A DNA stretch of 6,891 nucleotides, from the NCBI GenBank assembly GCA_002686955.1, contig NYZA01000034.1, positions 1-6,891 on the forward strand. The letters run 5' to 3'. The notes under the pieces were generated by a model. That model was not told the origin of the DNA and did not search any database. It saw only the letters and a program-made list of their open reading frames with translations. This DNA comes from Gemmatimonadota bacterium (lineage in GTDB: Bacteria; GCA-2686955). Each line of letters begins with the position of its first letter. The stretch's first letter is position 1. The position numbers and the translations under genes were made by a program. Positions 1-6,208 of the stretch are shown here, one piece after another.

Positions 1-3
1 CGC

Positions 4-2250
4 GTGCCACTGCCGCACCTAAGCGACGAATACCGATTTAGGATCGGCGCCGCCCTCGCTGTCTGCATCCCGCTCTTCATGCTCCTCTGGGGGGGCACCT
101 TTCATGGACCGATGCGCTCTCCCGTAGCGCTGGCGCAGCATGTCGTTCTCATCGGTATGTGCTTCTTCGCGGCACGGCGACTCGGTAGCTTGGGCGGATT
201 CGCGCGGAAGGGCGACCGCCGGCTGATCATCGCCGGAACGGCACTCTTGGCCTACGTCGAGCTGAGGGCGATCACTGCGGCCTATCCTCGCTTCTCGGGA
301 ACGGCCGCGCTGGCCGTGATCGCCGGTGTGGGGCTGGTCGTCGTAACGCTCTCCTACGCGCGCGGGTCGGCCGAGATTCGCCGGCATGTGCTGACCGGCG
401 TGGCGCTCCTGGGAGCGATCGTTGCGGCGATCGCGCTGGTCCAATGGTCCAGAGAGCTGACGCCCCGCGCCAGCGCACCCTTCGGGCACCACAACCTGCT
501 CGGAGCTTTCTTGGCGCTCGTGCTTCCGGTGCAGGCCGCGCTGACCCTCTCGTCGGCTCACGACCGCTCCGAACGCTCGATCGGCGCGGTCGCGGCGGGG
601 CTTGGACTGGTGGCGCTTCTCGCCACCCGATCGCTTGGATCGGTGATCGGGGTCCTGGTGGCGATCCCGGCGGTGCCGCTGGCCAATCTCTTGCTTAGAC
701 CGGCCGGATCGGACCGTCCACGTCGCCCGGCCGGCGTGCTGGCGGGTGCGGCGATCGCGGCGCTGGTGGCGGTTGCCGTGGTGCCCACGACCGAGGCTGG
801 GCAGGCGCTGTCGACGCGGATGGCGCGCCTGGCCTCGGGGGGAGGCGACCGCTCCGGCTCGGAACGGATCGAGTTCTTCAAGGCGGCATCGGCCGGTGTC
901 CGGGAGGTTCACCCCTGGATCGGATTCGGCACGGGGATGACCCCCTTCGCCTTCCCACTCGATCTTCGCCAGAGAGTGGTGCGACAGGCGGAAGGTGTTG
1001 CGGTCACCCATCTGCATTCGACGCCGGTTCAGGTCGCCTATGAGCTCGGCCTGGTGGGGCTGGTTCTCGCCACACTCACCGGCGGCTTGGCGACCGCGTC
1101 GGTCGCCCGCCGACTTCGGGTCACCGAGCCTGGAACCGACCGAACGGTGCTGCTGGCGGCGCTCGGCGCGGGCGTGGCCTACGGAGTTCGCTGCCTGACC
1201 GACGTGAACTTCCTCGCGCTTGCCGTCCCATATACCGGCTGCGGACTGCTCGGGTTGGCTCTCGCGGTGCCCTCGGATGGCGAATCGGGCGCCGGCGCCA
1301 ATGGTGACGAAGCCGTGGCGGAGCGCCTGCCGGGGCAGGGGTTCCTCTACGCCCTTCTGGACGTCCCCGCTCTGCTCCTTATCCCGCTCCTGGTTCGAGC
1401 CGATCTGGCGCACCGGCGGGCCGACGCCGGTTTCGCCGCGACGGAGCAGATCACACAGGCATCACTCGTGGAGGCGCTGGATCACTACAAGGCGGCCCAC
1501 CGCTGGGATCCGAAATTCGGCTTCTACGCCTTCGAGGCGGGGGTTCTAACCGAGGCTCTGTCGGAGCTGGAGCGGCGGCCCGAACGCCTCGATGAGGCGG
1601 ATCGACTGCTCGCCGAAGCGATGCTGGCGACACCCACCGTGCCGGGCTACGCCCTTCATTTGGGATGGCTCCGCTTGCGGCGCGGTCAGCTCGAAGATGC
1701 GATCGGTCCGATCTCGCTCGCGGCCACGGTGGAGAACCGCTCCGCCTTCGCGCAACCGGTGCTGGGGCGTCTGCTGCTGGAGCGCGGAGACATGGCGAAC
1801 GCGGTGGAGGTGTTCACCGAGATGCACCGCCAGCGCCCGATCTGTGTCTGCGCCGAGATGTTCCACCAACCGCCGCTCGCCGAGAAGATGCCGGCCATCC
1901 TAGACGAGGTCGGGAGAAGAGACGAGATGGCGGGGCGTGCCGCCCGCGCGCTTTTCGAGTCGTGTCGAGACGAATCGCGGATCGTGGACAGGCAGACGCT
2001 CCACAGAACCGACGACCAGAATCCTTGGAAAGCCCGCTCACTCTATGTCTTCCGCCGCCCCGGCGTCACCACTCTCACCGCGCCCTTCGTTCTTCGCGTC
2101 ACCGAATCGAGCCGACGTCTCAATCGAACCCGGGCGAGCATGAAGCTGCACGCGGAGATCGATCGGCGATCCGGCCCGGCGCGGGCCCGGCCCCTACTCG
2201 ACTCGCGCTTCCGGGCGGCACGCCCACTCTTGCCGCCGGAGTTTCTGTAG
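4..2250 (+). CDS. O-antigen ligase (Wzy_C/WaaL-like) membrane protein with C-terminal TPR region
   Basis: This is a predicted polytopic inner-membrane protein of 748 residues if it starts at the GTG at 4. About ten to twelve hydrophobic segments lie between residues 12 and 465, for example around 12-34, 100-118, 130-147, 161-182, 192-224, 243-261, 343-362, 402-422 and 446-464. The Wzy_C signature is visible: FGHHNLLGA near 160-168, then a large polar loop at about 283-342 with ERIEFF, HPWIGFGTG and HLHS, followed by YELGLVGLVL. Family members move lipid-linked glycan onto lipid A-core or protein, or polymerise it, on the periplasmic side. The loop is the usual catalytic site. Residues about 478-660 are soluble and helical with TPR-like pairs (for example RLDEADRLLAEAM and GDMANAVEVFTEMHRQRP), a common fusion in this family. 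The last 45 residues are Arg-rich and unrecognised. The frame is open to the window edge, so the true start may be upstream. The family call is firm; ligase versus polymerase and the substrate are not known. Confidence 0.82.
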   Translation: MPLPHLSDEYRFRIGAALAVCIPLFMLLWGGTFHGPMRSPVALAQHVVLIGMCFFAARRLGSLGGFARKGDRRLIIAGTALLAYVELRAITAAYPRFSGTAALAVIAGVGLVVVTLSYARGSAEIRRHVLTGVALLGAIVAAIALVQWSRELTPRASAPFGHHNLLGAFLALVLPVQAALTLSSAHDRSERSIGAVAAGLGLVALLATRSLGSVIGVLVAIPAVPLANLLLRPAGSDRPRRPAGVLAGAAIAALVAVAVVPTTEAGQALSTRMARLASGGGDRSGSERIEFFKAASAGVREVHPWIGFGTGMTPFAFPLDLRQRVVRQAEGVAVTHLHSTPVQVAYELGLVGLVLATLTGGLATASVARRLRVTEPGTDRTVLLAALGAGVAYGVRCLTDVNFLALAVPYTGCGLLGLALAVPSDGESGAGANGDEAVAERLPGQGFLYALLDVPALLLIPLLVRADLAHRRADAGFAATEQITQASLVEALDHYKAAHRWDPKFGFYAFEAGVLTEALSELERRPERLDEADRLLAEAMLATPTVPGYALHLGWLRLRRGQLEDAIGPISLAATVENRSAFAQPVLGRLLLERGDMANAVEVFTEMHRQRPICVCAEMFHQPPLAEKMPAILDEVGRRDEMAGRAARALFESCRDESRIVDRQTLHRTDDQNPWKARSLYVFRRPGVTTLTAPFVLRVTESSRRLNRTRASMKLHAEIDRRSGPARARPLLDSRFRAARPLLPPEFL

Positions 2251-2260
2251 GTGTAGGTGG

Positions 2261-2442
2261 TAGCCAGCGTTTCTCACCAACTTTCTGCTGTGGCGGCGCA
2301 TCTCCGCACCCTGGCAGCACTTCTCCCCGTTTCGCTTTGTGCGACGTGCAACCAGCACGCCTCCGCGCGAAACGGTGCGAAGCACCGCCAGGGCACGAAT
2401 TTGCGCCCCCTCGCGACGAAAGTTGGTGAGAAATGCGGGCTA
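2261..2442. repeat. 182-bp imperfect palindrome filling the convergent intergenic gap (MITE-like or long 3'-UTR hairpin)
   Basis: The left arm (2261-2335) is the inverted copy of the right arm (2367-2442). The outer 24 bases match at 22 positions, including a perfect 15-base core (2270-2284 TTTCTCACCAACTTT against 2419-2433). The inner about 52 positions match at roughly two thirds with one gap, and include a perfect 9-base pair CCGTTTCGC (2327-2335 against 2367-2375). The 31-base centre holds a small tip hairpin (CGTGC 2345-2349 with GCACG 2355-2359). Both outer ends are TA, which could be the target duplication of an IS630/Tc1-type non-autonomous element. Several inner mismatches are transitions that become G-U pairs in minus-strand RNA, that is, in the 3' UTR of the DAHP synthase gene. 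It contains no gene. It may also terminate both convergent transcripts. The structure is certain; its nature is inferred. Confidence 0.8.
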
Positions 2443-3789
2443 GGAAATTCTGCCCTCGCCGCCTAGGCGGCGAGCAAGGAGCAGCGCCACTTCCAGGCTC
2501 TGGGAGTAATTGAGCCGGGGATCGCAGAAGGTCTCATAGCTTTCGTCCAAGTCGTCTTCGGTCAGGCCGAGGGCTCCACCGATGCACTCCGTGACCCGCT
2601 CCCCGGTGAGCTCGAGGTGCACACCACCCAGAATCGTGCCGGCCATTTCGTGGGCGCGAATCGTCGCTCCGAGCTCGTCCAAGATCGCTTCGAACGACCG
2701 GGTCTTTCGGCCGGACCGGGTCTTGATGACGTTTCCGTGCATCGGATCGCAACACCAGACCACCGGGAGCTTCGCGTCCCGAATCGCGCGGATCAGGGGC
2801 GGGAGGTAGCGATCGACCTGATCGGCTCCGTGGCGTGTGATCAAGACGATTCGGCCCGGCTCCGCGTTCGGATTCAGGCGGCGCGCGAGCTCCACCGCCT
2901 CTTCCGGCGCGCAAGTGGGACCGATCTTCACGCCGATCGGATTGCGAACCCCTCGGAAGAACTCCACGTGCGCACCCTCGATGCTCCGGGTGCGCTCGCC
3001 GATCCAGAGCATGTGGGCGCCGAGATCGTAATAGCCCTCGCGGCGTGGTACCGTGCGCGTCTGGGCCTGCTCGTACGGCAAGTGCAGCCCCTCGTGAGAG
3101 GTGTAGAACTCGACGCGATCCAGCAGATCGGTGCCGATCTCACCCAGCCCCTCCAGGAAACCGATCGAATCTTGAATCGCGCCGACCACCTTCATGTACT
3201 CCGCCTCGGCGGGAGTTCCATGAAAGTCCCTCATGTCCCAATACTCGGGATGGTGTAGGTCGGCGAAACCACCGTCGATCAGCGCGCGAATGAAATTCAG
3301 CGTGAGCGCGCTGTGCTGATACGCCTGGATCATGCGGGCGGGATCGGGCATGCGGCGGCGTTCGTCCGGCTCGAAATCGTTGACCAGATCCCCGCGATAG
3401 CTCGCGATCTCTTTCCCCGCGAGTCGCTCCACCGAGCTGGAGCGAGGCTTCGCGTACTGACCGGCCATCCTTCCGACGCGAATCACGGGCCGGTTCAGGC
3501 CGTAGATCAGAACCAGGCTCATCTGCAACAAGATCTTGAGCTTGCTGGCGATTCGATCGGATGTGCAGTCCTCGATCTTCTCCGCGCAGTCGCCCCCCTG
3601 GAGTAGGAAACGACGACCCTTGGCGGCTGCGGACAGTTCCGCGCGCAAACGTTCCACCTCCCCCGCCGTCACCAGTGGAGGATAGGAGCGGATCTTCTCG
3701 AGCGCCGCGTCGAGGGCAGCGGTGTCCTTGTATCTCGCTTGTTGAGTCGCGGGGCGCCGTCGCCAGGAGTCGGGGGACCAATCGGTCAT
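2440..3789 (-). CDS. aroG: Class II 3-deoxy-7-phosphoheptulonate (DAHP) synthase
   Basis: This cytoplasmic enzyme condenses phosphoenolpyruvate with erythrose 4-phosphate to DAHP, the first step of the shikimate pathway to aromatic amino acids. The 449-residue product is the usual length for the class II (plant/Mycobacterium-type) family. It opens with the typical WSPDSWR. Visible motifs are GGDCAE (65-70), VGRMAGQYAKPRS (105-117), FYTSHEGLHLPYE (228-240), GVKIGPT (286-292), DPMHGN (348-353), HLELTG (391-396) and CDPRLNYSQS (422-431). By family alignment the metal ligands are Cys68, His351, Glu393 and Asp423, and all are present. An upstream Met would add 50 residues that overlap the neighbouring gene and look unlike the family, so the ATG at 3789 is preferred, although only a weak AGG lies before it. 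The lipoprotein gene ends 46 nt upstream on the same strand, so cotranscription is likely. The TAG stop lies on the edge of the long palindrome. The symbol follows the mycobacterial class II gene; aroF and aroH are also used for this function. Confidence 0.96.
   Translation of the reverse strand: MTDWSPDSWRRRPATQQARYKDTAALDAALEKIRSYPPLVTAGEVERLRAELSAAAKGRRFLLQGGDCAEKIEDCTSDRIASKLKILLQMSLVLIYGLNRPVIRVGRMAGQYAKPRSSSVERLAGKEIASYRGDLVNDFEPDERRRMPDPARMIQAYQHSALTLNFIRALIDGGFADLHHPEYWDMRDFHGTPAEAEYMKVVGAIQDSIGFLEGLGEIGTDLLDRVEFYTSHEGLHLPYEQAQTRTVPRREGYYDLGAHMLWIGERTRSIEGAHVEFFRGVRNPIGVKIGPTCAPEEAVELARRLNPNAEPGRIVLITRHGADQVDRYLPPLIRAIRDAKLPVVWCCDPMHGNVIKTRSGRKTRSFEAILDELGATIRAHEMAGTILGGVHLELTGERVTECIGGALGLTEDDLDESYETFCDPRLNYSQSLEVALLLARRLGGEGRIS
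2455..2474. repeat. Perfect 20-bp palindrome inside the 3' end of the DAHP synthase gene
   Basis: The half-site CTCGCCGCCT (2455-2464) is followed directly by its exact reverse complement AGGCGGCGAG, with CCTAGG at the centre. As RNA it can form an 8-bp GC stem with a CUAG tetraloop. On the minus strand it lies 12 nt before the synthase stop codon and encodes the Arg-Leu-Gly-Gly-Glu segment, using CTA for Leu in a GC-rich gene. It could be an mRNA 3'-end stabilising hairpin, a protein-binding site or chance. No T-tract follows it, so it is not a classical terminator. Confidence 0.7.
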
Positions 3790-3835
3790 CGCTGCACTGA
3801 ACCTGCTGATGCGGAGATCTGGGAAAACGCTGATT

Positions 3836-6106
3836 CTACCGCAAAGACCACTCGTAGTCCCGTTCCGATGCGGGACCCAAGTCGATGCTCCACATCGAGC
3901 GTCCAAAAGTGGCGGCCGCCAACTTGCGTGATCCGACATCCAACTTCAGGTCCATGACGACTCCCATGGGCAGTCCACGACCCAAGGGTCTCCAACCGAT
4001 CCCCCCCATCTCCGAGGTGTATACGCCCACGTCGGTCGCGACGTAGAGCACGCCCGAGTCATCGGGATCCACGATGATGTCGTTCACCGATACGTCGGGA
4101 AGCGCGTCACCGATCGAGACCCATGAAGTCCCTCCGTCGGTCGTCCGATATACATGCGACATCGCTTGATCCCATTTGAAGCCCGAGAGGCTCACATAGA
4201 GAACCTCTGGATCGTTGGGACCGGGCGACACTCTGGTGACCCAGCGATCGGGAAGATCGTTTCCCACCTGTGTCCAAGACCCGCCGCCATTCCGAGTTAT
4301 TGCCACGTTTCCGTCGTCCGTTCCCGCATATATGTAGTTTCCGTCGACCGGCGATACGGCAAGGGTCGTAAGGGTTCCGTAGGTGAGATTCCCCGTTCCG
4401 GGCCCATCGGAGAGATCTCCGGAAATCGCGCTCCAATTAGCGGCGCGGTTCGTGCTTCGATAGACGCGGTGCGTTCCGAAGTACACTGTAGTGGGAGTGG
4501 ACGGATCCAGGGCGACCGGTGCATTCCAATTCTGGCGATCCGAACCGTTGATACCGTTCTTCGCCCACGAGAACGTGCTCCCACCGTTCGTCGATCGGTT
4601 GAGATTGCCCCACTGCCACTCCGCGTACACATAGTTCGCATTCGACGGATCGACCAAAACATAGAATCCGTCGCCCCCCAGGATTTCGCTCCAGTCGTCG
4701 ACACCGCCGGTGTAGGTACGATTCGTGCCGTTGTCCTGCGTACCACCGTAGAAGCGGTGAGGGTTCGAAGCGTCGATCTCGCAGCTGTAGAACTGCGTAA
4801 TAGGCAGGTTCGTCTTCTTGCTCCAGTTGGAGCCTCCGTTGCTCGAAGTGTATACACCTCCGTCATTTCCCAGCACCAACCGATTCGGATCGAGTGCGGA
4901 GATCGCCATCCCGTGATGATCGACGTGCACTCCCCATCCGACATTCCCCCAGGAATCCCCGCCGTTGGTAGAGCGGTACAGATCTAGCCCCAATACGAAC
5001 ACTCGGTCCGGGTCGCTCGGGCTGACCCGGATATTTCCGAACCACCATCCATAACTGGAGTAGACCCAGTCGAGCGCGGAGTCGTTCACTCGTGCCCAAT
5101 TCACACCACCGTCGTTCGACTTGTAGACACCGTCGAAATAGCCGACTTCGTCGGCATAGATCGCGTACACGATACGTGAATCAGATGCCGCAATCGCGAG
5201 CCCGATCCTACCGAGATCCGCGGCGGATGGAGGCAACCCTCCCGCGACCAGGGACCAACTGTCGCCACCGTCGAAGCTCGAGTAGACGCCCGACCCAAAC
5301 CCGCCGAATCGACGACGATCCGGCCTTCGGATCCGTTCCCAAGTTGCCGCCAGGAGGTGATCCGGATCCTCCGGATCGATGACCACATCGATGCAACCCG
5401 TCGAGTCGTTCACCGAGAGCACCTGTGTCCAGCTCTCTCCACCATCGATGCTCCGATAGAGCCCGCGCTCCGTATTGGTGCTGTACAGGGCGCCCATGGT
5501 CGCCGCGAATACACGATCCGAATCGGTGGGATCCACCACGATCCTGCCGATATGACGCGTATCTTCCAGCCCCTTGATCGCCCAATGATCGCCGCCGTCG
5601 GTAGACTTCAAGATTCCTACGCCTGGAAATGTGGCGCTTCCACCTCCGGGGTTCACTTCGCCCGTTCCGAGCCAGATTGTCTCGGGGTTGAGGGGATCGA
5701 CCGCCACGGATCCGGCGGCCAAGGTGGCGAACTTGTCGTGCAGGGGAGTCCAGTTGGAGCCGCCGTCGTTGCTGCGGAGCAAGCCACCGTTGGCGGCAGC
5801 GGCGTATATGATGTCGGGATCCTGGGGATGCAGAGCGATATCGGTGATGCGCCCACCGATATTCGTCGGCCCCACCAACCCCCATCGGCGCCGATCGTCA
5901 TAGGCGATCTTCGAGTGCGCATTCGCCTCCACGATCGCCCGCGCCATCGCGCGGTGGTCCATCATCCCCTTGGGATGCGCGCGCATGCGAAAGAGGTACT
6001 GATTCGGGCGTTTGCCACTCTCTTCCGATCGCGGCGCGGGATTCTTCGCGCAGCCGCAAACGAGGGCAAGAAGGAGCGGCGGAAGAATCCTTGTTGAGCG
6101 AAGCAT
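3836..6106 (-). CDS. Asp-box (BNR/sortilin-like) beta-propeller lipoprotein
   Basis: This is a predicted exported lipoprotein of 756 residues. The N-terminus is a short basic segment, a Leu-rich core (about 8-16) and a lipobox-like Leu-Val-Cys-Gly-Cys, with the lipidated Cys probably at 19. A linker precedes WGLVGPTNIGGRITDI (75-90), a common opening of bacterial propellers of this type. Twelve Asp-box motifs (S/T-x-D/N-G-G-x-x-W and variants) start near residues 112, 168, 219, 277, 330, 379, 421, 505, 551, 604, 655 and 698. Each follows a strand such as LHPQDPDIIYAAA. Boxes 8, 9 and 12 are degenerate (STNGGSTF, STNRAANW, SEMGGIGW). The count fits one very large propeller or two propellers, as in sortilin/VPS10 or GH74 proteins. 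I see no catalytic signature, so carbohydrate, peptide or surface binding are all possible. The start at 6106 is fixed by a strong Shine-Dalgarno and the signal peptide; the reading frame extends upstream but would overlap the divergent gene. There is no C-terminal sorting domain. Confidence 0.88.
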   Translation of the reverse strand: MLRSTRILPPLLLALVCGCAKNPAPRSEESGKRPNQYLFRMRAHPKGMMDHRAMARAIVEANAHSKIAYDDRRRWGLVGPTNIGGRITDIALHPQDPDIIYAAAANGGLLRSNDGGSNWTPLHDKFATLAAGSVAVDPLNPETIWLGTGEVNPGGGSATFPGVGILKSTDGGDHWAIKGLEDTRHIGRIVVDPTDSDRVFAATMGALYSTNTERGLYRSIDGGESWTQVLSVNDSTGCIDVVIDPEDPDHLLAATWERIRRPDRRRFGGFGSGVYSSFDGGDSWSLVAGGLPPSAADLGRIGLAIAASDSRIVYAIYADEVGYFDGVYKSNDGGVNWARVNDSALDWVYSSYGWWFGNIRVSPSDPDRVFVLGLDLYRSTNGGDSWGNVGWGVHVDHHGMAISALDPNRLVLGNDGGVYTSSNGGSNWSKKTNLPITQFYSCEIDASNPHRFYGGTQDNGTNRTYTGGVDDWSEILGGDGFYVLVDPSNANYVYAEWQWGNLNRSTNGGSTFSWAKNGINGSDRQNWNAPVALDPSTPTTVYFGTHRVYRSTNRAANWSAISGDLSDGPGTGNLTYGTLTTLAVSPVDGNYIYAGTDDGNVAITRNGGGSWTQVGNDLPDRWVTRVSPGPNDPEVLYVSLSGFKWDQAMSHVYRTTDGGTSWVSIGDALPDVSVNDIIVDPDDSGVLYVATDVGVYTSEMGGIGWRPLGRGLPMGVVMDLKLDVGSRKLAAATFGRSMWSIDLGPASERDYEWSLR

Positions 6107-6112
6107 TATGAG

Positions 6113-6118
6113 CTCCTT
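6113..6118 (-). promoter_or_regulatory. Ribosome binding site of the lipoprotein gene
   Basis: The minus strand reads AAGGAG, six bases before the ATG at 6106. This is a near-ideal Shine-Dalgarno and decides the start in favour of the signal-peptide Met, against the Met 81 codons upstream. Confidence 0.85.
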
Positions 6119-6196
6119 CGGTGGCTGGTATTCAGGTCCCGCGCCTGGACGCGTAGTGGAAGGATAGCCCCGACCGGCCACTTGGACCGCGCGTGT

Positions 6197-6202
6197 TACT
6201 GT
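6197..6202 (+). promoter_or_regulatory. Possible -10 element (TACTGT) for a leaderless transcript
   Basis: TACTGT fits the loose TAnnnT -10 pattern and is preceded by TG one base upstream (extended -10). It ends six bases before the ATG at 6209, so transcription would start at or next to the start codon. The absence of any purine-rich Shine-Dalgarno before that ATG agrees with a leaderless mRNA. The match is weak and no -35 is visible. Confidence 0.3.
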
Positions 6203-6208
6203 CAGTCC

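Larger units (their letters stand above)
6107..6208. promoter_or_regulatory. Divergent intergenic region between the lipoprotein and selenoprotein genes
   Basis: These 102 bases must hold the promoters of both divergent genes. No convincing -35/-10 pair is visible for the leftward gene; a TATCCT hexamer on the minus strand (about 6162-6167) is the nearest match to a -10. For the rightward gene see the separate leaderless -10 entry. No operator palindrome stands out. Confidence 0.45.

Noticed and set aside
19-1413. Long open frame on the minus strand opposite the ligase gene
   Set aside because: It is an Arg/Gly/Gln-rich low-complexity translation with no recognisable domain, antisense to a clear membrane protein; a codon-bias shadow in GC-rich DNA.
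2214-2237. Terminator for the ligase gene (GGCGGCA/TGCCGCC hairpin)
   Set aside because: It lies inside the coding sequence before the stop, has a ten-base loop and is followed by no proper T-tract.
1665-2429. 254-codon plus-strand frame running past the ligase stop
   Set aside because: The translation is Arg/Ala-rich and featureless, overlaps the ligase TPR region in another frame and runs through the palindrome; no start signal supports it.
2261-2442. Integron attC site
   Set aside because: It is palindromic, but the arms lack the RYYYAAC and GTTRRRY core motifs, it is longer than usual, and there is no cassette array.
3790-3939. N-terminal extension of the DAHP synthase
   Set aside because: It overlaps the end of the lipoprotein gene and looks unlike the family; WSPDSWR right after Met 3789 is the usual start.
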